DNA of 36,130 nucleotides from Pseudomonas sp. R5(2019) (GCF_009905435.1 NZ_JAAAMT010000053.1:1-36130); one strand, 5' to 3'. Numbered from the stretch's first letter, positions 23,378 to 31,992 are shown. Notes: generated by a model from the letters alone, not told the origin. Numbers and translations are program-made.

Positions 23378-24088
23378 ATGACCATCAAAACCGTCTACCA
23401 AACCGATCATCTGGGTATCTATGTCGGCGAAACCGTGGCCGACGCATCGCCCCTGGAGCCTGGTGTGTGGCTGATTCCAGCCCGCTGCGTGGAAGTCAAA
23501 CCACCGGTTATTCCAGAGCGCAAGGCCGCGCTGTGGGACGGCGAGCGCTGGCAGTTGATCGACTCCTACCAGGGATTAACTGCGTACCACACCCAGACCC
23601 GCGCCCCCATCGTGGTTGATCGCCTGGGTGCGTTGCCGGCCGGTTACACCCTGGAAGTGCCCGGTCCAGAGCAGATCTGGACCGGTGACCGTTGGATTGA
23701 CGACATCCCGGCGGTGGCTGAGCTGCGGTACCAGGAACAATTGATAGCCTTGAACAGTGCCTGCCAGCGCGAGATCACCGGTGGGCTTTGGTCCACCGCC
23801 CTGGGCGAACGCTACCGCTACAGCACCGAACTGGACGACCAGGTCAACCTCACCGGTATGGCCCTGCGTGGTTTGGACGGACCTTACGCCTGCTACGACG
23901 AGCAGGGCATCAAAGTCTTCCGGCCTCACACCGCCGCCCAGTTGCGTCAGGTCAGTGACGAGTTCACCGAGTTCAAAATGCTGCGCCTGCAGAAGGTGGC
24001 CGATCTGACCGTGCGGTTGCAGAACGCGCGCCTGGCGCAGGATCTGACTGCGATCAATGCCATTAATTGGGAGTCGCTGCCGGTATGA
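23378..24088 (+). CDS. Tail fibre assembly protein, DUF4376-like C terminus
   Basis: A 236-residue protein directly after the collar fibre. The N-terminal half has short beta-like modules (PGVWLIPARCVEV; KAALWDGERWQLI; PGPEQIWTGDRWID), and the C-terminal half (YRYSTELDDQVNLTGMALRGLDGPYACYDEQG) matches the DUF4376 pattern of fibre chaperones. It probably helps fold or attach the neighbouring fibre. The longer frame upstream of the ATG at 23378 is a shadow. Its stop overlaps the next ATG. Confidence 0.75.
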   Translation: MTIKTVYQTDHLGIYVGETVADASPLEPGVWLIPARCVEVKPPVIPERKAALWDGERWQLIDSYQGLTAYHTQTRAPIVVDRLGALPAGYTLEVPGPEQIWTGDRWIDDIPAVAELRYQEQLIALNSACQREITGGLWSTALGERYRYSTELDDQVNLTGMALRGLDGPYACYDEQGIKVFRPHTAAQLRQVSDEFTEFKMLRLQKVADLTVRLQNARLAQDLTAINAINWESLPV

Positions 24089-25008
24089 CCTGGACTCCTG
24101 TCACCATGCGCTGGCCCGAGCAGTCCACCCAGTGGCTGAGCGATCTGGACGCGGCCAAGGCGTTGGCCGGCGGCGAGTTGGTCAGCACGGCGGAACGGTT
24201 GCTGAGCCTGAATTCACTGGCCACCACCGAGCCCGGACCGGTCGGCGCCGCTGCTGCAGGCGCGGTCGAATCCGGCAGGGCTGCGCTCAGCGAGTCGTTG
24301 AGCGAGGCACCGTTGTGCCTGGTCGTCACCCCCTTCCAAAGCGATGTGGGCCAAGGCGTGGGCCTGCAGCGCTACCTGTCGGCCCCCAACTTGCTGCGTC
24401 ACCTGGGCGCCAAGCTCGAGGACACCAGCGACGACAACCGCCCGGCCGGGGCCCAGTACGCCCTGGTGGTGATGCTCATGGGCACGCGCTACGACCAGTT
24501 CGCCGCCACTCTGGGCCGGTTCAATGCGCTGATGCCAATTGCGGACCTGCAGCGGGCCGAGCGGCGCGCTAAGCGTCTGTTCGCCCTGGACGCGGAAAAG
24601 TGGGAGCTGCCTTCGGCCGGGACATTGCCACGCTGGTCGTCGCTACCCCTGGAGCGCAGCACGATCACCAAAGCCGCCAGCCAGAGCATGGCGGGGCAGT
24701 TGGCCGCGCTTGAAAGTTACGTGGCCGACAGTTCACCGCTGGCCGATCTGCAGGCTCTTGCCAGTCGCAAGGCCTCCCAGGCGCAGGCCCGCGATCAGCA
24801 GCTGGCCGACCTCAAGAATCTGCTCGCCGGCGGTACCGCTGAGTCCACGATGTGCGCCCGCCTGTTGGGCCCCGGTAATGCGGCGGAACTGCGCCGCGAT
24901 CTGCTGGCCGGGGACGCCCCAGGGCATGAGTGGCCGCTGGCCACCGGTGTGTTGCTGGTGGGTTCGCTCAAAGGTCTGAGTTTTGTTCGGGAGTTGGTCG
25001 GCCTATGA
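24085..25008 (+). CDS. Unrecognised tail-module protein
   Basis: A 307-residue protein (starting MTWTPVTMRWPEQ) that I do not recognise by sequence. It has Ala/Leu-rich helices, including a Gln/Ala-rich stretch near residues 205-245 (LADLQALASRKASQAQARDQQLADL), and a beta-rich LCLVVTPFQSDVGQGVG segment. No signal peptide or clear membrane span is seen. It is coupled by ATGA overlaps to the fibre assembly gene and to the next tail gene, so it is a late virion or assembly protein, perhaps of the baseplate. P2 has no gene at this spot. Confidence 0.6.
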   Translation: MTWTPVTMRWPEQSTQWLSDLDAAKALAGGELVSTAERLLSLNSLATTEPGPVGAAAAGAVESGRAALSESLSEAPLCLVVTPFQSDVGQGVGLQRYLSAPNLLRHLGAKLEDTSDDNRPAGAQYALVVMLMGTRYDQFAATLGRFNALMPIADLQRAERRAKRLFALDAEKWELPSAGTLPRWSSLPLERSTITKAASQSMAGQLAALESYVADSSPLADLQALASRKASQAQARDQQLADLKNLLAGGTAESTMCARLLGPGNAAELRRDLLAGDAPGHEWPLATGVLLVGSLKGLSFVRELVGL

Positions 25009-25547
25009 CGCTGCTCCTCGACGGTCAACAGATCCGCGGCATCGGCCTCAAGGTGACGGCCAGCCTGCGCATCGAAAGCGGCGATCTGTCTGGCCAAACC
25101 AGCAACAGCGACACCGCACACAATGGGTTCAAGCCGAAGACGCTGACCGTTGCGCTGACGATTCGCTACAAGGAAGCCGAACAATTGCGCACCCTGATGA
25201 GCCTGGCCGAAGCGACGGAAGGCGGCGGCCAGCTCAAGACCTATCGAGTCGTGAACGACACCGCCGCTGCCTTCGGTGTGCGCCAGGTGCAGTTCACCGA
25301 CGGGGTCAGCGCTCGCGAAGACGACACCCTGGCCGCGTGGCGGATCCAGTTCACCCTGGCCGAAAAGCTCTCGAACCCTGAGCGCGTGGAGACCCGCCGG
25401 GCCGGCAACGCGGTGGCCCAACAGTCTGCCCCGGGGCAAGCCGTGAGCGGTTCCGCCGGCACTGACGGCAGCGAGCCAACCAAAAGCCTGACGGGCTTCG
25501 AGGCCACCCTGAAGAAAGTCGATCAGTGGCTGGGGAGCGGCTCATGA
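25005..25547 (+). CDS. Putative baseplate complex protein
   Basis: A 180-residue protein starting MTLLLDGQQIRGIGLKVTAS. Beta-rich segments (LTVALTIRYKEAEQL; AFGVRQVQFTDGVSAREDDTLAAWRIQFTL) resemble the tail-tube fold used by small baseplate hub proteins, with a Gln/Ser-rich linker and short C-terminal helix. It lies just before the hub-like gene and is coupled at both ends (ATGA). The start at 25005 replaces a longer shadow frame. The role is inferred from position and composition. Confidence 0.65.
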   Translation: MTLLLDGQQIRGIGLKVTASLRIESGDLSGQTSNSDTAHNGFKPKTLTVALTIRYKEAEQLRTLMSLAEATEGGGQLKTYRVVNDTAAAFGVRQVQFTDGVSAREDDTLAAWRIQFTLAEKLSNPERVETRRAGNAVAQQSAPGQAVSGSAGTDGSEPTKSLTGFEATLKKVDQWLGSGS

Positions 25548-26239
25548 GCATGAAACTGCACAAGGTGCTCAGCGTTGACGGCACGGCCTACCCGCTGGTC
25601 AAGGACGATGTGCGCCTGACACTGAGCAGCCCAGGGCGAGCGACGTTCACCATCCAGGCACCCGCCGCCGTAAAGGGCTTGGTCACTCTGGACTTGGGCT
25701 ACAACGACAGCCCGCTGCAGCGGCATTTTCTCGGGTACGTGGAGCGCTGCACCCAGGCCAACCAGGTGGAGCAGGTGCTGGTTTGCCGCGAGATAGCCGG
25801 CATTTTGGCCCGCCCGCTCCCAATGAACCTGCGCCATGCCGACCTGCGCACCGTCCTGGGCGAGATCAGCAACCAGACCGGCCTGAAGTTCCGGGTGCCG
25901 GACCAGGCCTACGCCCGGACCAAGGCGCCCTTTTTCTACAACTTGGCCGGCGGCTATCAGGCCATGGACACGCTGGCCAAGGTGTTCTCCATCGATGACT
26001 TCATCTGGCAGCAGCAGGGTGACGGCGAGGTATTCGTGGGTAGCTGGGCTCACAGCTTCTTCGGCGCTCGATCGGCGCTGCAGCTGCCGGTGGAGCTGTT
26101 CAACGACTACCAGGGCAACCAGAGCGCCATGATCGCGGCGCTTCCCGGGCTGCGTCCTGGTGCAACCATCAACCAGGGCGAGCGGATCACACATGTGACG
26201 CTGTCCGGCAATCAAATGGGCATCCGATGGAAGACGTGA
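25544..26239 (+). CDS. Baseplate hub protein, gpD / Mu gp44-like
   Basis: A 231-residue protein with hub features: an N-terminal tube-like segment (HKVLSVDGTAYPLVKDDVRLTL), a linker, and the AIAGIL-type middle EIAGILARPLPMNLRHADLRTVLGEISNQTGLKF characteristic of late control protein D/gp44 families. It would form the trimeric hub holding the spike. It is shorter than P2 gpD (about 390), as in HP1-like phages. An alternative ATG exists at 25550. The end overlaps the spike gene by 13 bases in another frame. Confidence 0.75.
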   Translation: MSMKLHKVLSVDGTAYPLVKDDVRLTLSSPGRATFTIQAPAAVKGLVTLDLGYNDSPLQRHFLGYVERCTQANQVEQVLVCREIAGILARPLPMNLRHADLRTVLGEISNQTGLKFRVPDQAYARTKAPFFYNLAGGYQAMDTLAKVFSIDDFIWQQQGDGEVFVGSWAHSFFGARSALQLPVELFNDYQGNQSAMIAALPGLRPGATINQGERITHVTLSGNQMGIRWKT

Positions 26240-27180
26240 TCGTTCGCGCCGTGGAGCGCGCATTCCCGGAACTGCCCGGTGGCTACCACCTGCCGCGCTT
26301 CGCCCGGGTGGTCGGTGTGGCGGATGCGCCGGCCGGCGCCGGGATCTGCGACGACTTCCGTCCGCGCTTCGCAGTAGACCTGCAGGTGCTGAGTGTCGAT
26401 GGCGAGCCCGATGCTGAGCTGCCGATCTTGGCCGGCGTGCCGCTGCCGGTACCGCTGGGAGGTGATGAGATGGGCTTCTTCGGGTTTCCCGAGGAGGGCA
26501 CCACGGTGGTAGTCGGCTTTGCCTACGGATTGCCACACAAACCGTACATTCAGACGATTCTGCCCCACGGCCTGAGCCTGCCAAGGGTGCCCAAGGGCGA
26601 CCAGGTCTGGCAGCACAGCGAAGCCTCACAGCAACGTGTCCAGGCTGATGGCAGCTGGTTGCGCCAGACCGATGGCCGGATCCGCGATGAGTCGATCGAG
26701 CGCGAAGTCCGGAGCCTGACCAACACCGAACGGCACCAGAGCAGCACGCTGCAGATCGATGACCACTCGACTGAGTCGGTGGGCGGCATCAAGAAGATCG
26801 AGGCGCTGGGCGCGCTCAAGCTGCTCTCGGCCGGATCCGCCAGCCTGGCGGCGGTAGACGACCTGCACCAGGCCACCGGCCGCGACCTCAACCTGGTGGT
26901 GGGCCGCAAGTACAACGCCGCGATCGGCGGCGACCTGCAGGAGCGAATCCAGGGCGTTCGCCGCAGCCTGGCCCCACAAACCTGGCTGGGCTCCGAGGGG
27001 GTCAACGTGCTGCAGGTGCTCTGCGATCTGATCGACCTGGTGCAGGAGATGAACCTGCAGTTGGCCGCCCATACCCATGTGCCCGGGCCAACACCCAGCC
27101 CAACTGATGCTGCTGGATTCGCTGCCAAGGCGGCTACCGCTGAAACGCTGGCCGTGCAGCTGAAGCCCATCACCGCTTAA
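26227..27180 (+). CDS. Baseplate central spike protein, gpV / Mu gp45-like
   Basis: A 317-residue protein that should form the membrane-piercing spike. An N-terminal OB-like region (FARVVGVADAP; GVPLPVPLGGDEMGFFGFPEEGTTVVVGFAYG) is followed by repeated beta-helix-like stretches (LQIDDHSTESVGGIKKIEAL; LKLLSAGSASLAAVD; RDLNLVVGRKYNAAIGGDL). Near the C terminus H282-T-H284 lies in AAHTHVPGP, the place where related spikes bind a metal ion at the tip. It overlaps the hub gene by 13 bases. The tailspike gene follows after 15 bases. Confidence 0.82.
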   Translation: MEDVIVRAVERAFPELPGGYHLPRFARVVGVADAPAGAGICDDFRPRFAVDLQVLSVDGEPDAELPILAGVPLPVPLGGDEMGFFGFPEEGTTVVVGFAYGLPHKPYIQTILPHGLSLPRVPKGDQVWQHSEASQQRVQADGSWLRQTDGRIRDESIEREVRSLTNTERHQSSTLQIDDHSTESVGGIKKIEALGALKLLSAGSASLAAVDDLHQATGRDLNLVVGRKYNAAIGGDLQERIQGVRRSLAPQTWLGSEGVNVLQVLCDLIDLVQEMNLQLAAHTHVPGPTPSPTDAAGFAAKAATAETLAVQLKPITA

Positions 27181-27195
27181 CGAAAGGATACCCAT

Positions 27196-30100
27196 GTGGA
27201 ACTGAAGAATTTCTTCGCCCAAGACGACCAGGGCAACGCTTTGGCAGATGCAACCTGCTACTTGTACCAACGTGGAACTGAAAGCTTGGCCGCGCAATTG
27301 GTCAAGGCTAACGGCGTGACGTTGGACAACCCGTTCAGCACCGACCTCAATGGTCTGATCCAGTTCGCCGCACCCAATGGTTTGTACGACATCCGAGTGG
27401 TTAAGGGCGCAAGAGACTTTCGTCTGGCGCTGCAATTCAATGACGTGGACGACACTCGATTGGCTGCCGAAGCTGCCGCCAGTCGAGCAGAGATGGCCAA
27501 GGATGCGGCGCAGTTGTCAGCAGGCATTTATGTCGATATTGCTGCGGGCTTGGCCGCTACCGCCACGAGCAGCAATAAATATTTCAACGTGCCTTCACCT
27601 GACTCGAAAGAACACTTGATTTTGTACCTGAACAACTCAGGCGTTGAGCTTGAGCTAAAACGGTACCCAAGCACCAAGGCCGTTGAGACGCTGCAGGCCC
27701 TGCCACCGCGAGTTGTTGATATTGAGGAGGCCTACACCGAAGTGGCTGTTCGTGAGGACTTCAGCCGACCAAGAACGTCAGTGTTCACGGCGGACAGCGG
27801 TAGCTTTTTCGGCTTCGCATTCCAACTGCAGGGGCTCACCGCCACAGCGAACTATCTGGATGTGCACGGGCATAACGTCAATGCCAATGCGAAGATCACC
27901 CTGCGCATAATCTCTCGCGCTGTGGCCAGCCTCAATTCGAATGCGGTGCCCGGCACGTTAGCAGGCGACGCGGTGTTGCAAAGCCATCAGTACTTTGCGG
28001 CCGAGTTCCTCAATACAACCTCGATTCAGACACTACGACTGCCATACGACGAAATTTCCATCAGTCCAGATCGAATTTATTTCGCCGAGGTGAAGGGGCT
28101 CGCTGAAGACGGCTCCCCAGGATCTTTCGGGTTCGGGCGAGCGGCGGACTCCGGAGCCGAGAGCGTGCCTTTGGCTGGTTGGTATTTCTCGACGATCTTG
28201 CCTGGGGGCACGTCGGTTATCTCCACAACGGCTCGATACTCCTTCACTCTGGGCCGACTTAAAAAGGCTATGCCTGCTTATGCGCTTAATGATGACTTTG
28301 GCGTGCTGCAGAAGGATGTGGAGGGGATCGGGGCCTTGACCCTGGGCTCGGAGCTGCAGGTGTTTGCCCGCTGGCCGGCGCCCTTGCACTTTGCGGGGGC
28401 GGGCTTCAGCTCCTGGGCTTTCGGGGTGGTGCCGACTTCACCGAAGGTCGACCGGATTGAAGTCCAGGTCGATGAACTCAATTACAACGCGAACCTGACG
28501 TTGGACCTCTGGTTTCGGCCGATTGGTTCCGCATACGTGGGGCCGCCCAGCGCCGCCAACGGTGACGTGAATGCGCTGTCGAAGAGCTACCCAGTCAGCG
28601 ATTTTGGCAATACCGCGCTGACCCAGGTCATCGAGTTGCCGTTCGCTGAAGTTACGGTGCCGGCGGACAATTACCTGATCATTGAGCTACGGGGCCTGGT
28701 TGCCGGTGGCGGAGCGGGTCGTCTGGGCATGGGCCGCTTCAACAACGTCACGGGCATCACGCAGATCGTGCGGGGCTACTACCGTCAGGGCGCCAATGGC
28801 TGGTTGGCCATTGCCGATACCGGGCTGGCCGCTACGGTGGCGGTGCGGGTGTTCCACCATCAGCTACTTCTTGATGGCCAGAAGATCGTTAACTTGCCGC
28901 AGGAAGAGTCCATCGTTCAACTCACCGAGCTGCTGACGGAGCTGAGGCCGGCCCCTCGCTTCTCGCGAACCGCCAACAACCAGTTCCCGGCGACCGGCAA
29001 TTTTAAATGGTGGTCGGCTGGATTCGACGGCGACAACGGCGTCTGGGACTACCTGACCCTGTTCAACTCCATCGGACTGCTGAGTGCGGCCACGTTTGAG
29101 CTGACCTTGTATCGGCGTGCCACCGGCTATGTGGGGGCTCCTGGCTCGGCGGGGGACACGCTGATCTTCCAGCGTGTCTACACCAGCACGGAGCTGAACA
29201 TTATTAGCGACGTCCAGGACCTCATGTTCACCTTCGACCCGGTCACCACCGCGGTGGGGGAAACCCTGGTTTGGGTGATGAAGGCATTTAACGCCGATTC
29301 AGCCTCCATCAATATCGGCATGGGGCGGCGCGATGGGGAGAGTACGGCGGTGCAGATCCAGAAGGGCTACTACGCCTTGTCCGGGACCTGGCTGGCCGTC
29401 ACCACGGCCGGTGTGACCTTGGCGTCTGCGGCCGGCGCGCATGTGCGTGCGGCCAAGCCCCCAGAACTCCCGGCGTCCGGCGTTGAATTTGACCTGGTGG
29501 ACGGTGCCGATGTGACACTGACGGTCAGCGGGCAATCGGTGATTGGTGAAGGCTTTCTCACTGTCGCCGGGGTCAAAACGCCGATCAGTTTCACGCAAGC
29601 CGTGACGCTGCCAGCTGCCGGCTCTGAACGCTTTGATCTGCTGGTGCTCAATAAGTCCACCCGAGCGGTGTCCTTGGTGGCCGGGACGTCGCGGACGGGA
29701 ATTGATGGTATCGAGTACATTCCTGCATTGCCGACGGGCACCCTCAAGCTGGGGGTGGTTCTGGCGAAGACCGCTCTGTATGTCTGCAGTGCGGCGGGTT
29801 TTGATGGCTTGATGAAAATCGGCCGGGAAGGGGAATACATCCGCTTGCGCGAGCGCAACCGCAAGGCCTTGCGCAAGGTGGCCGGTAAGCTGGTGCGTGG
29901 TTTGCCGATCAAGCTGGCGGCGTACGGGGACTCCATCGACGCGATTCAAAGTGTCAGCGGACTGGGCAGCGTTCCCTACACCGCCAATGGCGCGACGCGC
30001 GATCGGCCGGAGTACTACTTCACCAACTACGCCGCCGACACCGTGGCAGCCATTGACCGCTACGACTTCGGCGACGGCGCCGGCGCGGTTCACTGCAAGG

Positions 30101-30630
30101 AGGGGCGGGCCTGGCGTTTGGTCGAGCACCTTGAGCAGGTCTATGGGTCGGTCGTCAGCTACCTGAATTTCGGCGCCGGCAGTACCACCAGCGCGGCCAC
30201 GGAGTTCAACGGTCGGTGGCCTGAACGATTGGCGGCGGTGGTCGCGGCGGCGCCCGATCTGGCGATTATCAGTTTTGGGATGAATGAGCTGGGCTCAACC
30301 AGCACCTATGACAACGTCGTGGCGATTGCCCAGGCGCTGCAAGCGGCCGGGGCGGACGTGGTCATTCAGGGCGTGCCGCGCATCAATGTGGCGCATGGCG
30401 CGACCGTCACCACCTGGCGGTTTACCAACGCCGAGTTAGAGCGCGCCGCGTTGGCCTTGGGCGCCGCCTATGTGCCCAGCACCTGGATTGCGGATGACCG
30501 CAACCTTGGGGGCATGGGCGTGCCGGCTAACGCCCTGTGTGCCACCAACAAGCTGACCGGCTACAACCACCCAGGGATCTACGAGCTTAAGCGATACGGT
30601 GAAAGCCTGGTCGATCTGACGGGGCTGTAA
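27196..30630 (+). CDS. Large tailspike / receptor-binding protein with SGNH hydrolase domain
   Basis: An 1144-residue tail protein. The N terminus (MELKNFFAQDDQGNALADATCYLYQRG) is the virion-attachment type of Pseudomonas tail fibres. Three diverged copies of one beta-rich domain follow (about 195-355, 385-553 and 586-753), each ending in FGFGR/LGMGR/IGMGR and GWYF/GYYR/GYYA. The C terminus is an SGNH/GDSL hydrolase: AYGDSID with S913, NFGAGS with G993, FGMNE with N1030, and YNHPG with H1125. The usual DxxH aspartate is absent. It probably deacylates cell-surface polysaccharide. The start is a GTG at 27196 with AAGGA upstream; an ATG two bases earlier is out of frame and stops after three codons. 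Confidence 0.85.
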   Translation: MELKNFFAQDDQGNALADATCYLYQRGTESLAAQLVKANGVTLDNPFSTDLNGLIQFAAPNGLYDIRVVKGARDFRLALQFNDVDDTRLAAEAAASRAEMAKDAAQLSAGIYVDIAAGLAATATSSNKYFNVPSPDSKEHLILYLNNSGVELELKRYPSTKAVETLQALPPRVVDIEEAYTEVAVREDFSRPRTSVFTADSGSFFGFAFQLQGLTATANYLDVHGHNVNANAKITLRIISRAVASLNSNAVPGTLAGDAVLQSHQYFAAEFLNTTSIQTLRLPYDEISISPDRIYFAEVKGLAEDGSPGSFGFGRAADSGAESVPLAGWYFSTILPGGTSVISTTARYSFTLGRLKKAMPAYALNDDFGVLQKDVEGIGALTLGSELQVFARWPAPLHFAGAGFSSWAFGVVPTSPKVDRIEVQVDELNYNANLTLDLWFRPIGSAYVGPPSAANGDVNALSKSYPVSDFGNTALTQVIELPFAEVTVPADNYLIIELRGLVAGGGAGRLGMGRFNNVTGITQIVRGYYRQGANGWLAIADTGLAATVAVRVFHHQLLLDGQKIVNLPQEESIVQLTELLTELRPAPRFSRTANNQFPATGNFKWWSAGFDGDNGVWDYLTLFNSIGLLSAATFELTLYRRATGYVGAPGSAGDTLIFQRVYTSTELNIISDVQDLMFTFDPVTTAVGETLVWVMKAFNADSASINIGMGRRDGESTAVQIQKGYYALSGTWLAVTTAGVTLASAAGAHVRAAKPPELPASGVEFDLVDGADVTLTVSGQSVIGEGFLTVAGVKTPISFTQAVTLPAAGSERFDLLVLNKSTRAVSLVAGTSRTGIDGIEYIPALPTGTLKLGVVLAKTALYVCSAAGFDGLMKIGREGEYIRLRERNRKALRKVAGKLVRGLPIKLAAYGDSIDAIQSVSGLGSVPYTANGATRDRPEYYFTNYAADTVAAIDRYDFGDGAGAVHCKEGRAWRLVEHLEQVYGSVVSYLNFGAGSTTSAATEFNGRWPERLAAVVAAAPDLAIISFGMNELGSTSTYDNVVAIAQALQAAGADVVIQGVPRINVAHGATVTTWRFTNAELERAALALGAAYVPSTWIADDRNLGGMGVPANALCATNKLTGYNHPGIYELKRYGESLVDLTGL

Positions 30631-30664
30631 GGGCGCAAGCTGATAGATACCAAGGTAAACGTAA

Positions 30665-30690
30665 AAACCCCGCATCTGCGGGGTTTCTCG
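30665..30690 (+). terminator. Strong terminator after the tailspike gene
   Basis: AAACCCCGC (30665-30673) and GCGGGGTTT (30678-30686) form a perfect 9-bp stem with loop ATCT, followed by CTCGTTT. A-runs on the other flank could allow it to act on leftward transcripts as well. It closes the rightward late operon. Confidence 0.88.
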
Positions 30691-30756
30691 TTTATGAGCG
30701 GGACGAGTCCCCTTCGTAAGGTGCGGTTGTGGTGGGCATTCACAACGTCGGCAAAA

Positions 30757-30975
30757 TCACTTCGACGTGTGCAGCGTCTGACCCAGCGCGCGGATAGCCG
30801 CTTGGCGTAAGAGCACATCGGCTTGACCATCTTCAACAACCTGCTGCAAAGCATCTCGCGCACCACTAAAGCCACCATAGCCAAGGCCATCGGCGGCGGC
30901 TATTCGCAATTCAATCAGCTGTCTCTCATCATTTAAGAGGTCGGTTAAGACCTTGATCACATCAGTATTACCCAT
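30757..30975 (-). CDS. Small HEAT-repeat-like protein
   Basis: A protein of about 72 residues, all helical, with the AAADGLGYGG...ALQQVV and LLRQAAIRALGQT patterns of HEAT/PBS-lyase-type repeats, about two helix pairs. AAGGAG precedes two adjacent ATGs (30978 and 30975); 30975 has the better 5-base spacing. It is a lone minus-strand gene between the late terminator and the repeat-rich end region, a common place for accessory genes that are expressed from the prophage. HEAT repeats bind proteins, but no target can be inferred. Confidence 0.6.
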   Translation of the reverse strand: MGNTDVIKVLTDLLNDERQLIELRIAAADGLGYGGFSGARDALQQVVEDGQADVLLRQAAIRALGQTLHTSK

Positions 30976-31395
30976 CATTACTCCTTGAGCTTCCGCATTA
31001 ATGGCGCGCTCAGCTTAACCTGACGCGATCAATGGGGGCAGGCGGAAAAATCTGGCTGCAGAAAAAAAACCGCATGAAAAATCACTTATCCCCCTCCCGC
31101 CGACGGGCTTTGCGTCCGTTTTTTGTGCAAATCCCGATGTAGTGCAAACGAACCTGCAGCCCAGGCGGGCCGTGGGCCTCTGCAGGGGATCGGCCATTTC
31201 ACAGAGTGCAAAGTTTTGAAGGGAAATGCAGCGCGGTTGCACGGCGGTACTCAGGGCGGTCACGGACGGGGTAGCGATGGAACCCCGGTTTCATTGGGCG
31301 AAAACTTTGAAAACGTGGGTTTCGATGGATTTTCAAAAACGCGCACGATCTTTTTGGGGCGGAGATTGGCAGGGGACGGGGGCAGGCTGATTTCC

Positions 31396-31982
31396 CTGCA
31401 GGCCACGACGGACGAGGGCTGTGGCGTGTTTGATGGATTTCACAGAACTGAACACGATCGACGATCAGTTTGCCCTTTATGCAACCGATCCAGGCTCCAT
31501 GAAAAACGTCGTTTTATTGAGATTGATTCTTAAAGGTAGAGGGGCATTTTCAAAAAGAGCGATATGAGCGATATGGCATCGCTAATAGGGCTGGAGGCCA
31601 CGGTTTTACTGGGCTTCCGGTATTACAAGGGAAGGTAATATGAAGCGATATGAAAAGTAATATTTCTGTCAAACCCCCGGATTCATTGGGTTTTAAGGAA
31701 TAGAAATATAGCTTTTAAGAAAGGTAATAATATCGCCTTCCTATCGCTTAAATATCGCCTTTTCCAAAAACCGCTGGAGGCCGTGATCTACAAGGGCTGT
31801 GGCTTTTTTGCGGAGGGGATATTACTAATATTACTCTTTTTTCGGACCCCCACAGATTTTAGGATTGGCACCTATATGGGGGTTGGCATCAGGCTGTGCG
31901 GCTATTTGCGTCTACTCTTATCAAACGGTCCCCAATACGGCCCCCAGAGGGATGCGGTAATGAATGAACAGAGCTGCAGGCC
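31396..31982 (+). repeat. Four CTGSAGGCC words spaced about 190 bases apart
   Basis: CTGCAGGCC or CTGGAGGCC occurs at 31396, 31591, 31774 and 31974, at intervals of 195, 183 and 200 bases. The first and third are followed by related text (GAGGGCTGTGGC and AAGGGCTGTGGC), so these may be remnants of diverged tandem repeats. The last copy is 11 bases before the tRNA CCA end. Confidence 0.4.
31557..31758. repeat. Array of GCGATAT repeats in both orientations
   Basis: Forward copies lie at 31559-31565, 31568-31574 (a perfect tandem of GAGCGATAT from 31557) and 31645-31651. Inverted copies ATATCGC lie at 31730-31736 and 31752-31758, with a near copy CTATCGC at 31741-31747. Six copies in 200 bases, three per strand, suggest binding sites for one protein. 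Confidence 0.65.
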
Positions 31983-31992
31983 TTGAAATACG

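Larger units (their letters stand above)
30979..31992. other. Repeat-rich non-coding region next to the tRNA, probable attR arm
   Basis: About 1 kb without a convincing gene. The left half is GC-rich, with frames that lack ribosome sites (31123-31533 plus, 31015-31263 minus). The right half from about 31540 is AT-rich and full of short repeats: GCGATAT in both orientations, GTAATATT/AATATTAC words, and GGTCCCC/GGCCCCC at 31927-31945. It lies between the last phage gene and the tRNA 3' end. This is where one arm of a split attP would be, with integrase and host-factor sites; that role is inference from position. Confidence 0.5.

Noticed and set aside
31015..31263. 82-residue minus-strand frame
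   Set aside because: It overlaps the frame above on the opposite strand, has no ribosome site, and has a low-complexity Phe/Arg end.
31123..31533. 136-residue GTG-started frame in the end region
   Set aside because: No ribosome site, Gly/Arg-rich composition without domain patterns, and it lies in a region of repeated words; a decayed or non-coding stretch is more likely.
31557..31758. CRISPR array
   Set aside because: The repeats are only 7-9 bases, in both orientations and at irregular spacing, without spacers or cas genes.
31783..31986. 67-residue GTG-started frame next to the tRNA
   Set aside because: No ribosome site, unusual composition, and it spans the repeat words near the tRNA.
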